Of a stretch of 64,000 nucleotides of DNA, positions 1-10,738 are shown in pieces. A model generated the notes under the pieces. The model was not told where the DNA came from. It worked only from the letters and a program-made list of their open reading frames with translations, and did not search any database. The stretch is taken from NCBI RefSeq assembly GCF_933775445.1, contig NC_065877.1, positions 28,520,001-28,584,000 on the forward strand, written 5' to 3'. Within the stretch, counting starts at the first letter, position 1, and each line of letters begins with the position of its first letter. The translations under genes were made by a program, and so were the position numbers. Source of the DNA: Argentina anserina (lineage: Eukaryota; Streptophyta; Magnoliopsida; Rosales; Rosaceae).

Positions 1-461
1 GTGGATCCACAGGTACCCTATACATCACCACAATCACTTAAACAAACCACAAACATCACCAGTTCGCCTAAGAACTCTCTTTTCTTTTTTTTCAAAACAC
101 AGCCATTAACACATTCCCAGCAACTACAAGTTCCCATTTCATCCATCATTAGCACAAATCAACACCCAAGTAACTGAAAACCATATCCACTTCCAAACTT
201 CATTTCACAATAAAAATAAAATAAAAACAAAAACTTTGCACTAATTTCAAACCATGTTCCTAAAACCAAAAAAATCCTCGACAGCATTTCAAACTAGAAT
301 CACAAAGCCAACCAAACCGAAAACCCCAATTCATCCAATCACCCAACACCACAGCACAATCCTAAACTAAATTCCCCTAATTCCCCAAAAGCCCAAGTCA
401 GCAAACGCAAGAATCAGAAAGAAAAGCGATGAAATTGGAGGGCAGAATGGGAAAGACTGAC

Positions 462-649
462 GAGATGTTCATTTGGCGGAAGAGAAGGCCGAGAATGGCG
501 AGAGAGCAGAGGAGGACGATGAGGACGTCGGAGACGAGAGAGACGAGGCTGGAGTTGCGATGGGCGCAGTGGTAGTAGACTAAGGTGCCGCAAATAAGAA
601 CTATGACCGGCTTTCCGATCTCCGACCGGTACTCCATCGTATCTTTCAT
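462..649 (-). CDS. Reticulon-like protein, first coding exon only (partial)
   Basis: The exon starts at the ATG complementary to 647-649. It encodes a short hydrophilic N-terminus (about 12 residues) followed by two hydrophobic stretches with the GKPVIVLICGT and LIVLLCSLAILGL character of the reticulon homology domain. The second ends at LFRQMNIS, where a GTCAGT donor lies on the minus strand at 460-461, closing the exon in phase 2. Beyond the donor the sequence down to position 1 is T-rich on the minus strand and looks like intron, so the remaining exons lie outside the window. Plant reticulon-like (RTNLB) proteins shape tubular endoplasmic reticulum by wedging two hairpin membrane segments into the outer leaflet. 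The family call rests on one exon, the donor is not the strongest consensus, and a further in-frame ATG at 635-637 could be used instead. Confidence 0.55.
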
Positions 650-1960
650 TCTCTTTCATTCAAACTCTGACCATTTCCAACTCTATGACCTTACTTGGCT
701 TTGCCTGATCATCCCCGCCAACGTTTTTTCTCCTTTTTTATTACAAGTTTTTATTTTTTTTGTTTTGAAAAGTTAAAACTAGGAGTCCAGGTAGGACAGT
801 AGTGATCCTATATGGCAGTTGGTATGACGTGGATGGTGCGATACAGAGTTGTTTGGTAAGTGACGGGTCTTAAGTTTGACTTGAGTAGAATTATTGTTTG
901 TAACGGTGAAATAATAAGAAATGACATACTAAGAGCTCAAGTTTCTCGCATTTCTGTTGTTGGTGTGAAACTTCGGAGGTGAAACTTTCGTCCTGGTTCC
1001 TGCTCTTTTGATGAGAGTTCAAGGGATGACATAAGAATGTGATCAAATTGGGTTAATTAGACCATTGTGCTTATATGTCTCATTGAAATGTGAAGGTTAT
1101 GTTTTCATAGTGATTTGAAGGAAGACTACTAGTCTAAGCTCCAAACGTTTGCCAATTGTGGTATGGGACGTTCCCACTGATCCTGAAACCAATCTCCTAT
1201 AAAATAAAATAAAAAATCCTGAAACCAATCAACTGGGGTGATAGGATGGCCGACTGAATGAGCGGAGGTGAAGCTTGGTTATGGATATGGGCAACAGTGC
1301 AGGGTAAGCATATACTAGGAGAAGTAGATGGTAGGACAATGCCAAACTTCAGGAGCGTTAAACAAGTTCAATACTATAATCTAGGGTCCCAACAAAAGTT
1401 AATATAATGATGAATTCAATTTCTACTCCCAGCATAGGAAAAATCATAGAAACAATGTCCAACTTTTATGAAAATATGCGTGTCTGACTTTTAAAAAACT
1501 TCAGATTAGTGTCTCACATTTCTATTTTAATATCATATTGGTGTCTAGAGCCCTTAGCTCCGTTAGCAACAGTTAAAAACTTTTTTTTTTTATCTCTAGG
1601 TATCTTTACCAATTATCAACCAACCACCTATTAAGAACTAGTCTTCAACATGTCAAAAATTTCACCTAACGATCTCCTGTCTATGGTTACTTAACATTGG
1701 CTGTATCACTGTTGTCTTAACTAAGAAAGTGTTAAAAACTAGTAGAAACAACCTAGAAAACCTTAGTCATGTCTTAAAAATAAAATTACTAGTCTTTTTT
1801 TACGGTATAATGGGCGCACAACAAAATTTATTTATTTCAACATATATACAAACTAAAACCCATAGCCCTAACACTTGGTTTAGCTGTTTAGTTACACATG
1901 ACTTAAAATAAATACAAACTTACTTGTACGGAAAGCACACCACACCAAATTATTACAAAA
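650..1960. other. Intergenic stretch, upstream of the reticulon-like exon
   Basis: I see no coding region with recognisable content. The part just above 650 should contain the promoter of the reticulon-like gene, but no clear TATA box was found. A short phrase (tcctgaaaccaatc) occurs twice near 1180-1230. The rest is AT-rich non-coding DNA. Confidence 0.5.
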
Positions 1961-2135
1961 CATGAAGATATTTCACACAGAATAGGCACACTCACACTCA
2001 AACTATTCTATACGTTCACACATTTCAACTATACTAGAACACTACTGACTCTCTTCTTTCTGAAAGATAGTGAGAACTTATGTGCTTAGTTCTTTTGATT
2101 TTCTCTTATCGTGCCTTCCTTGAGAAGGTTGAGCC

Positions 2136-2146
2136 CTTTATATATG
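2136..2146 (-). promoter_or_regulatory. TATA box of the endogenous viral promoter
   Basis: The minus strand reads CATATATAAAG here, followed about 30 bases downstream (near 2105) by a CTCAAGGAAGG-type leader start. It lies after the last viral reading frame, which is where caulimovirids carry their pregenomic RNA promoter. Activity is not implied. Confidence 0.5.
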
Positions 2147-2329
2147 TCTCAGACTCCAATTAAGAATTCAAATTGATTTAAAAATAGTGACAAACAATAA
2201 TAAATGGTAGACAAAATAATTTCTCTTTAGCTTGAATAATTCGAACATTACTGTAGGTAAAGCAAAGTTTATCTGTTTTGTAGCATCAATAACCAAAAAT
2301 GTCTTAATCAGAAAAGAAAAGTTCATTGG

Positions 2330-3350
2330 CTCGTTGCGTTAGCAACCACTCAATATTTCATCCTGTTGATAATGCTCTGATGTGCTTCTTCATCAAAATC
2401 ATAGGATGCATCTAATCCGTAATCTTCTATCTCGGATGCAGGATCTGAATCATAGATAGGAATGTTATGCTTATTTTCTTCTCTTTCTATCTTTTCTAGA
2501 CAGGTGACAGTGGCTAGAGTGCAATTAACTTATTTTCTCTTTAATGATGTAAATAAATCGTTATTCTTTGGCTGATGATGGTTATAACAGGTAACCATTA
2601 TTTTTTCCCCGCTTGCTAGAAGGCATGAACTTCTTTCTCTCGGTACTTTCTTCCTTACGTTGGCAATAATCATGGCTTTCATCCATGGAAGGCTTTGATT
2701 AGGCTTGCCATTGTTCTTTGTGACATAAAACTTCTTTGCTGAACTCTGAATTAATCTAACATAATCATATGGAGAAATGTAATTTATTTATCCTTTTATC
2801 ACTGTCCATTCTGGAGGTGTTGGTACGAATTTTAATCTCAGAATGCATCCGTCAGGTTTAATGTGTTTGACAACTCTGTAAATTATTTCAAGGAATCCCT
2901 CTAAATCTTCATTTGAAAGACTCTTCTGCCTTTTGACAAGACATCAGCCATAAACGGACTTGATATGAATTTACCATTTGCCGTTTGAGACGGGCTAGTC
3001 AATCATTTACTCTGGGATTGATCAGTTACAGTATACCACTAGGATGCAGCAAGAACTCCCTTAAGGCCTTCTTTTTATCTTCAGAAATCACCGATTGAGC
3101 TTCTTCTTTCATTGTGGATTTATCATTTGAATGTTTATCCCAATTTTTCGTTAATCTTGGCTTATGTTTTCCAGCTAGTATATTAAATTCAACAGTTCCA
3201 TAGGAAACAATATACTGATAACCAGGACCATCATGCAGAGGTCCAACTATTTTGTCTCTGCTTTTGTACCTTTCCCATAAAGACTTCTCTACAGGTTCAG
3301 GGATTACTGCCTTCTTTGAACATCATCATTTCTCTAGTAAGGGCGTCTGG
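2330..3350 (-). pseudogene. Viral sequence downstream of RNase H (C-terminal polyprotein or ORF2 remnant)
   Basis: Translations of the minus strand give broken but protein-like stretches, for example WERYKSRDKIVGPLHDG near 3240-3280 and a Lys-rich stretch after it near 3120-3170. They follow the RNase H domain directly and are interrupted by several stops and frame changes. I cannot assign a named domain. In petuvirus and florendovirus genomes this position holds either the polyprotein end or a second ORF of unknown function. Confidence 0.45.
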
Positions 3351-3369
3351 CAAGTAGTTCTTGTCTCGT

Positions 3370-3960
3370 GCAACCATTTCAACATCATATTCATATTGAG
3401 ATAAAAACATCTATCATCTAAGGACTCCCCCTCTTTCAGCTGCATCCGTCACTTTATAATTCTTGAAATTTTTGACTATTTTATTATTTGTTCGGACCAG
3501 AAGTTTATTTACTAAGAATACCTTGACACCCTTAATGGATTTAATTAGAGCAAGGACTTCCTTATCTCTAGTGAAATAGTTTAATTTAGTTGGATTAAAC
3601 TTTCTTGACATGAACTTAAAAAAATCTTTTCATGACTTGTATCTAGGGCAACAACTAAGAAAACTCATGCCTAATAGTAATCGTTTGTATCAGTTTGCAA
3701 AATGATCCCATAACATCCTATCACATTCTTTAATTTTTTTGACAGTATTGCTATCATCTGACGTAAAAGATCATTTCTTTATAGAGCTTGTTTTGGGAGA
3801 GATAACTCAGAAAAGTGAAGTGAGACCACTAACTTGAGGAATAAAGTCTCTCGCAAAATTAAAAACTCCTAAGAATCTCTATAAGGACTTCACATCTGGG
3901 ATGTTGTCTGGATACTGGCTAATCTTTTTGAAAATATGATCTTGGAGACGAATCTCTCAA
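3370..3960 (-). pseudogene. Endogenous caulimovirid RNase H domain, inactivated
   Basis: The minus strand shows the connection/RNase H region: a FLGVLNFARDFIPQ-type segment near 3840-3870, LQTDTND (first catalytic Asp) near 3690, NYFTRDKEVLALIKSIK (catalytic Glu) near 3530-3580, and LLVRTNNK near 3490. In the last motif the family normally has an Asp in RTDNK; here it is Asn, so a catalytic residue is lost. At least two stops lie between the first and second motifs. RNase H would degrade the RNA strand during viral reverse transcription. Confidence 0.75.
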
Positions 3961-4262
3961 TCTTTAACATGTATACTCAGGAAATCTATTTCACCCTTGA
4001 TAAGATGAATTTTCTTTTGTCGAATGATGATTCGTTTATGGCCAATAAGCTTGCAAATTTGCTCAAGGTGTTTTATCATCTGAGATGTTGTCTGAGAATT
4101 GGCTAATTTTTTTGACAATATGATATTGGAGACGAATCTCTTCATCTTTAACAGGTATACCTAGGAAATCTATTTCACCCTTGATAAGATGAATTTTCTT
4201 TTATCTAAAGACGATTCCTTTCTGGACAATAAGCTTGCAAATCTGCTCAAGGTGTTTTAGAT
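3891..4262. repeat. Tandem duplication, about 185 bp, two copies
   Basis: Copy 1 (about 3891-4077) and copy 2 (about 4078-4262) both run from catctg.gatgttgtctg through cacccttgataagatg to ctcaaggtgttt. The cacccttgataag anchor recurs after 184 bases. The copies have diverged by scattered substitutions. The repeat lies at the junction of the reverse transcriptase and RNase H regions of the viral relic. Confidence 0.85.
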
Positions 4263-5390
4263 GTTCATTCATAGTCTTGGAGAAAACCAGAATGTCATCT
4301 ATTTAGACTATGCAGAAATCGGTATAAAGCTTGAATATATTATCCATTTTTCTTTGAAAAATGGAAGGAGATTGTTTTAATCCAAATGACATGACTAGCC
4401 ATTTATATTGAGGAGATCCAAGAGCAGTCAATGCTATGAAATCAAGATGCATTTTGACTTGCCATAATCCTGACTCTACATCAAATTTGGAGAATATTCT
4501 TGCTCCCTTAAGTCTATTGATGGGAACTCTCACCTGAGCTATTTGATAACCATCTTTGATGGTCTTCTTGTTCACATCTCTATAATTTATCACCATTCTA
4601 GCTTTTCCTCTTACTTGTTTTGTATGATTTCTTACAAGGAGAGCTGGGGGCATGATGAGGACTATTAGATGGCCTAATTAACTTCTTTTCAAGAAGTTCC
4701 TGAATTTAGCTCTCCATTTTCTTTTCTATCTTGCACTCTATAATGAGGAATTTCCTTCACATGACAAATATCACTTGCATCATGCATTTTTAGCTCACAA
4801 TATACTGGATCTCTTTCCCAGTACAGTTGATGATCTTCACTGATTATAGGTTTCAGTAAATTCTCAATCTCCACAAGGGTATGGACCTTTTTTTTCCAAC
4901 CTTATTGGCTTGTGTTCCATGATGAAATCTTCTTCTCCTTTAATTCTATTGATGAGAACTCTCACCTGAGCTATTTGATAATCATCTTTGATGATCTTCT
5001 TAGTTCACATCTCTATAATCTATCACCATTCTAGTTTTTCCTCTTACTTGTTTTGCATGATTTCTTACAAGGAGAGCTGAGGGCATGATGAGGACTATTA
5101 GATGGCATAATTAACTTCTTTTCAAGAAGTTCTTGAATCTGGCTCTCCATTTTCTTTTCTATCTTGCACTCTATAATGAGGAATTACCTTCACATGACAA
5201 ATATCACTTGCATCATGCATTTTCAGTTCATAATATACTGGATCTCTTTCCCAGTACAGTTGATGATCTTCATTGATTATAGGTTTCAGTAAATTCTCAA
5301 TCTCTATAAGGGTAGGAACCTTCTTTTGTTCAACCTTATTGGCATATACCTTGAGGTTATGTTCCATGATGAAATCTTCTTCTCCATCGG
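4100..5390 (-). pseudogene. Endogenous caulimovirid reverse transcriptase, partly duplicated, inactivated
   Basis: The open part 4303-4653 (minus) carries RT fingers/palm motifs: GKARMVINYRDVNKKT, then IFSKFDVESGLWQVKMH (the palm Asp) and WLVMSFGLKQSPSIFQRKMD. It ends at a stop (complement of 4303-4305) exactly where the tyrosine of the YIDD active-site motif should be; IDDIL continues straight after. The region upstream of the motifs, including EDHQLYWERDPVYCELKMHD, is present twice because of a 432-bp tandem duplication. The enzyme would copy the viral pregenome into DNA; this copy cannot. Confidence 0.85.
4508..5387. repeat. Tandem duplication, about 432 bp, two copies inside the RT region
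   Basis: The segment gatg(g/a)gaactctcacctgagc through the aaccttattggc phrase occurs at about 4508-4939 and again at about 4940-5387. Anchors at 4519 and 4951 are 432 bases apart. Substitutions and small indels separate the copies, so the duplication is not recent or the sequence decays fast. Confidence 0.85.
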
Positions 5391-5599
5391 AGGTTGAACT
5401 TTCATTATTAGAACTTTGAGGATCTACCTTTGATTATGAGTCTTTTGAGTCTTCTGAATTTCAATTGTCATTATCTCTTGATGCTCCCTTAGCTGATCTT
5501 TTAGCAGCAGAACCGGCTGCATTTCTAATTCATAACCTGGCTTGTGATCACTACTATTCGCTTGCGATCTTTGATATTATTATGTGAATCACTTTCCTG

Positions 5600-6010
5600 T
5601 TTTTTACCGCATGTGTAAGTCTAGATTACCAATAAAACTTGTTATATTTCTCAAACCTGAGTATGTCTGGAGTTTGAGTTACTACTTGTTGAAGGAGAAA
5701 ATCGTTCCCTATCAACAAATCAGCTTCTTGCGCTTCACACTGTCAAAATCGCTTAACAATAAAAGTTCCTCCTCCCAAGGAAAGTTTAAGATTTTTAGCG
5801 TAGATATTCATTAGTATCTCGTTGTTTCTCATTCCAACTCCCGTAACTGGTTTCTCAGCACATTCCCAATATTATCCAGGAATAGCATATTTTCTTGCAA
5901 AGTTGTATCTTGATCCAATATCTACAAATGCATGTAGATGATCTTTCTTGTAGTTAGAAAAGTTCAGTCCTACAGTTATGTAGTTGTTGTATCCACTCGC
6001 CTGGACTTGT
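5600..6010 (-). pseudogene. Endogenous caulimovirid aspartic protease
   Basis: The minus strand reads AFVDIGSRYNFARKYAIPG near 5880-5935, matching the D[ST]G active-site loop with Ile in place of Thr or Ser (DIGS). About 70 residues later comes DLLIGNDFLLQQ, the hydrophobic-hydrophobic-Gly motif of retroviral-type proteases. Stops occur just after the first motif and before the second. The enzyme normally cleaves the polyprotein between coat and RT domains, which fits its position. Confidence 0.7.
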
Positions 6011-6560
6011 TTTAATGGTTTTGCTTAATCACTAGTAATCTCTATAAAATGATTAATTATCCTCTCATCATCCATCTTTGTGGAATACTCTTCAACTTTT
6101 GTTGCTATTGAATTACTTAATGAAGTTATTAACTTCATTTTTTCAATATCATTCCCAAGACTCTGCTTGAGGATTTGTTCTTTTTCTTGCTCATAGAACA
6201 TTTCATACTCTTGATTAACAAAGATATGAGCATCATTTTCCATTGTCGTTCTTCTTTGCTCTGTAATGGAGCATTCCTTATGATATGTTTCTCATGTTCT
6301 CTCTCAATTCATAGGTATTGTGTTGTCATCCTTACATTTACAATAGTCACATGTAAATACTCATGTCATTGGGGCGGAAAATATTGATAATATCAGTTTG
6401 CTCTTGTTTTCAATTTTGGACTTGTAACAAAAAATTTGGTCGGTATCCTATATCTTCATCTTCTTCAGAAGAATCTTTTGAAGTACTTTTTGTCTCGTCA
6501 TCTGATGAGTACTCAAGAGAATATATGGAGTCATTCTCTTCATTAGAATAGGCAACTTCA
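6010..6560 (-). pseudogene. Endogenous caulimovirid linker between coat protein and protease
   Basis: The minus strand has an acidic, Glu/Asp/Ser-rich open stretch: 6025-6243 (FVNQEYEMFYEQEKEQ...) and the acidic tail after the zinc knuckle near 6420-6550 (SSDDETKSTSKDSSEED). Acidic segments flanking the coat protein are usual in caulimovirids. No motif can be named. Confidence 0.45.
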
Positions 6561-7640
6561 AACCCTTTTAGGTTTGCATATACAATAGCTTCATCATATT
6601 CAACTATTAATGTCTTAGAAGTCCTCTTATCTTTCTTAGGACATTCGTTGGCATAATGACATTCAACTTTGCAGAGCCAACACTTGCATGTCTTCTTAGC
6701 ATCTATGGAAGAATTATCTTGTCTTGTTTTTTTTCTTCTTGAAAAATCTCTTTTTAGGAGATGATTTTTCTTTCTTCTCTTTAGAAGATTTTGATTTGGA
6801 AGATTTCATCCTGAATCTATATTTCTTAGAAGTGAACTTTCGTCCACTTCCTTTGTTCGAGAAATTGCTTGAAAACTTGTTTTTATGCTTTCTATCCTTA
6901 GAGATATGGCAACCCCACTGGGTTGGAATATCCATGATTTTAGCACACATATTCGAAACTCCTCTAAGTTGTTTCTTAGTAGTTCTTGACTTTAGGTTAT
7001 CTATACATTGTTTTCTCAGGAGATCTTTGCCTCTTTGTGCTATTTCACCAACTATGAACTAAGGAAGAGGATTTTCCTCAATAGATTGAGTTACCGCATT
7101 GTTTCATGGTTCTGGAAGTTTTCTGTAATATGTTTTGATGAGTTCATCATTCTCTATGTCTCCAATTGTGCAATAGTAATTTCAAAATTCATTCGTGTAT
7201 TCTTTGAAATATCTCATATTATAAATACTCAGTTTCTGAATATTTGCTCTAGTTCTTTCCTTGGCTTGCTCACTATGCCCTGTTATGTCTCCATAAAATT
7301 GAACATAAATTGATATTGCAAAGTCTAAAGGACTATTGGTTTGAGTAAGTTTGGTTGCCCAGTTTGGCCACATTGAGCTTTCCTTATAGGAATTATACAA
7401 TTTCTGAACAATTCTTGTCAAGGTTGACTCATAGTATGTATGATCATCCTCATATGAATATTTGGATAATACGAGAGTTTGAGTCAGTTTAAATTTAGCG
7501 ACCCAATTATCTATAGCTTTTCTTTTATCTCCCACTTTGTCAAGATCTAAGCACACACCTCTTTTAGAGACAAATTGTCTCCATTTTGGCTCTATAGGAA
7601 TAAACTTATGCGAACTTCGTTCCCAAATCCTTTATGGAGG
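6560..7640 (-). pseudogene. Endogenous caulimovirid coat protein with zinc knuckle
   Basis: Open minus-strand pieces at 7182-7556 (WVAKFKLTQTLVLSKY, then FAISIYVQFYGDITGHSE) and 6714-6950 (Lys/Ser-rich basic tail) are followed by CWLCKVECHYANEC, a CX2CX4HX4C knuckle near 6640-6690. A coat core, basic nucleic-acid-binding stretch and zinc knuckle in this order are typical of caulimovirid capsid proteins. The pieces lie in different frames, so frameshifts have broken the gene. Confidence 0.7.
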
Positions 7641-8150
7641 GGCTTGCCCTTTTGGAAGTTTAACCTTATTCTCTCGAATAATCTTTGTTAGGTAATTCGT
7701 AATATTTTGGACTACTGGTGCTGGTCTGGTGTCTCCTTGCTCTGATTCATGGATGATTCTCCATCAGGCTCAATTTTTTGTTCCCCTTGATAAGGAAAAA
7801 TATTCCTCTCCTTTTTCTTTCCGTTTTGGATTTGGGAGATTCTCCCCATAATCTCTTCCAATCATTCTATGGATTCATAAGTTTCTTCTTGTGCATAAAG
7901 CCCTTTTAATCCCTCTATTTTAAGCATTTTTAGAGGTCTTTTAGAATCTTATTCCACAAAAGTTTCTTCGTGAAAAGTTGTAGCTCTTGATTCAGAGGTA
8001 CCAGCCTCATCATATCTAGTAAAAGAATGCCTATGATGGAATTGAAGGCTAATTTTTCCTCTCATATCTTCATAAACCGAAGCGTTTGAACTTTGAATCT
8101 GTCTTTCTGGAGGTGAAAGATTTTATTCTCTTGGAAATGTTACTTCATGT

Positions 8151-8340
8151 CATTTTGTGACATGCTTCTGCTGATAATTATTTTTAGGATTGGTGAGTAT
8201 ATATGTAGTAACACCAAGGCTATTTAGGAACCTGGTATTAGGTGCCATTTTGTGACATGTTTATGCTGATAATTATTTTTAGGATTGGTGAGTATAGATG
8301 TAGTAACACCAGGGCTATTTAGGAACCTGGTATTAGGTGC
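8151..8340. repeat. Tandem duplication, 95 bp, two copies
   Basis: Copies at 8151-8245 and 8246-8340 both begin cattttgtgacatg and end ctggtattaggtg. They differ at only a few positions. They sit in the viral relic between movement and coat protein regions. Confidence 0.9.
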
Positions 8341-8379
8341 TGCATTTGAACTCATTAACTTGTAATAGATTTGGTAATC

Positions 8380-8970
8380 TATAGCAAGTTTCATCATTCA
8401 ATTCTTCATTGAGATTCTAACTGTCTTTTATTCTCAGTCTCAAACAATGAGCTGCATCTCTCATATGTGTGGTAAAATTTGGAAAGTCATTAAAATATGA
8501 AACCTGGTTGCATAATGAAACTTCTACATTTCCTAATAGACTTTTCTTGAAATCTGTTATTCTGTCCTCCTGTAAAATACACAAGACAGAACAGTCTACT
8601 TAATTTCTTGCTAAGAGTTTTGATGCCTACTTGGACAACACCAATGTGCATATAAGAGTATCTTCTCTGCATAGCTTCACTCACTTCTTTAGGAGTGATC
8701 AGTCTAATGTCTCTTTCTTCTCCACTAGCTAGAACTGTTAGTTCAAGAATCTTGAATCTATGAAAGTCTAAGATAAAAGATCTTCTCTTGTATATCTAAT
8801 TTAATCTGAATCTAGGAGCAAATGCTTCTCTGACACTTGATTCAATCTCATTATACTCAAATCCTTGAGCATTAATGAGCTGTATTGGCACAATACTTTT
8901 CTTATTACTAAGGATTCTATTCAACATCTTCATGTCTCTTGTGAACTTAGATTTTTTCCACTCAAGTAGT
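8380..8970 (-). pseudogene. Endogenous caulimovirid movement protein
   Basis: The minus strand shows a caulimovirus-type movement protein core in pieces: RLITPKEVSEAMQRRYSYMH, then IGVVQVGIKTLSKK near 8600-8700, and HMRDAAHCLRLRIK near 8430-8470, the conserved region close to its end. The open part is 8490-8684; stops and frame changes surround it. In live members this protein forms tubules through plasmodesmata. The call rests on motif similarity remembered from the family. Confidence 0.65.
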
Positions 8971-9925
8971 CTAGGTTCACTAAACTTAAGCTCATTTTCT
9001 CCTTTTGGTGAGGGTATCTTGATCTTACTAGCAATGATTTGTGCTAGCGCCTCTTCATCAATTTTTTCATTTGTTCTTTCTTTTATTTTTTCTACAGATT
9101 TTTATATGTTTGAGATTCTGATACTTAACTCTTGAAATTGTTCCTCGAGGTTAATTCTTATCTATTGGAGGTAGGTTATACTATAATTTTGTTGGTGAAT
9201 TATGGCTTCAACGTTTTTGCTGAGTTTTTCTGTAGGAAGGTGAAAGCTTAAAGCTTTGATATATTCTTTTCTTACTTTTAGATATACTCTTTGATTCATC
9301 TTATTCGGGTAACAAGAGTTTCTAAAAGCTTCTTCAATCTATCCTGTGTATCTCTTAAATCAGATGTTTGTTGATGAATATAATTAGCGAGATTCTCAGT
9401 TCTAGCTAATTTCTTTTTAATATCTGAGATATTGCTTCTCTTTGAGGTAATCTAGCTTGACTGCAAGCTTACTATTCGAGAATTAATCGCCTCGAGTTGA
9501 TTTATTGGAAGACTAAACCTCTCGAGTTGATTTGAAATTTTGGTGTCTATGCTTTTTTGTCTAGATAAGTGATCTATGATTTCAATCAGGCTTGGTCTTT
9601 ATGGATCAAACACTGCTTCTCCAATCTCTCGTTGGAGATGAATATGTTCGTTGTATAGAGTATTTAATACCATGCAGACATATTCAATGGATTATTGTCT
9701 TTCATGAATATGCCTTGAATGAAAGCAAATTTGCCACTTATCGCTTCCTTTTTCAGTGCAAAAAGATTGATACTTTTTGGGTTTTGATTCTTTCTTATTG
9801 GCTGAAAAGAGCCAACTTTGTGGCATAAGCCTGTTATTTGATAGGAGCACTTTGTGCGACGTTCTTAACATGTTTTTACCTCCATTTGTACTTTGCTTAG
9901 CTCTTATTGTTGTAGTTTGAGTCAT
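8970..9925 (-). pseudogene. N-terminal region of the viral polyprotein (ORF1 start)
   Basis: An ATG at 9923-9925 (minus) opens a 77-codon frame beginning MTQTTTIRAKQSTNGGKN. After its stop, coding-like sequence continues in other frames with coiled-coil character (RIVSLQSS, then DIKKKLARTENLANYIHQ near 9370-9440). It lies directly upstream of the movement protein region. With the solo LTR at 9979-11806 taken out, the ATG lies roughly 55 to 65 bases from the primer site, a reasonable leader length. No function can be named. Confidence 0.5.
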
Positions 9926-10299
9926 TTAGTCAAGTTAGGAGTCTATGCTGACGTTGGTTGCATTTTAGTGCTAAAACATGTTGAAAAACACAGAGATTGT
10001 CGAGAGTCCTCTTTATAGTATGATTCCTTGTGTAATTAGGAAACCTAGTTAAATTATGAGTCTTCATTCATCGGTATTTCTATAAAAATTGTGATATATT
10101 GAGAATTCTACTTGCATTAGGAATCCTTTTTAGACTAGGAAACGTACAATTTGGGAAAATCCTACTTGAACTGAAACTTTTATTCTGTAACTTTCCTAAT
10201 CGTACTTTCATACTCCGTAACTTACTTTTCTTTATTCTTGTGTTTTATTATTTTCATATTTTAAAGATGAAATTGTGTAGCTAGAATGAAGAAAAAATA

Positions 10300-10695
10300 G
10301 AGGAAAAGAAGCAAAAGAGGAAAATAAAGAAAGAATGAGACACCTAAAAAGGAGAAAAAGAAAAAATTTATCAAAGGAGATTGCACCAACCAATGACAAA
10401 AATAAGTGAAAGAAAAAGAGAGAGAAAAAGGAAGAGAATAAAAAGAGATAATGCAAGAGAGAAAGAATGAGACACCTAAAAGGAGAAAAAAAATGAATTT
10501 ATCAAAGAAGATTGCACCCATCAATGACAAAAATAAGTGAAAGAAATTGAGGAGAAAGAAAAATAAAGAAAATAAAAAGAGATAATGCAACAGAGAAAGA
10601 AAGAGACACTTAAAAAGGAGAAAAAAAAATGAATTTATCAAAGGAGATTGCACCCACCAATGAAAAAATAAGTGAAAAAAATTGAGGAGAAAAAG
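10300..10695. repeat. Tandem repeat, about 132 bp unit, nearly three copies
   Basis: The phrase gagacacctaaa..gg recurs at 10337, 10469 and 10603 (gagacactt in the last), and each is followed by atttatcaaag.agattgcacc and aataagtgaaag. The repeat is purine-rich on the plus strand and lies just upstream of the LTR TATA box, where promoter or enhancer repeats are common in LTRs. Confidence 0.85.
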
Positions 10696-10728
10696 TCCAA
10701 ACTATAATATTCAAGGAGCCAAAACTCT

Positions 10729-10738
10729 TCTATAAATA
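10729..10738 (+). promoter_or_regulatory. TATA box of the solo LTR
   Basis: CTATAAATAG stands on the plus strand after the tandem repeats and about 30 bases before a possible start site near 10765. Its orientation is opposite to the host viral relic. Confidence 0.45.

Noticed and set aside
10232..10653. Minus-strand frames rich in Phe and Leu
   Set aside because: They are the complement of the purine-rich 132-bp tandem repeats inside the solo LTR.
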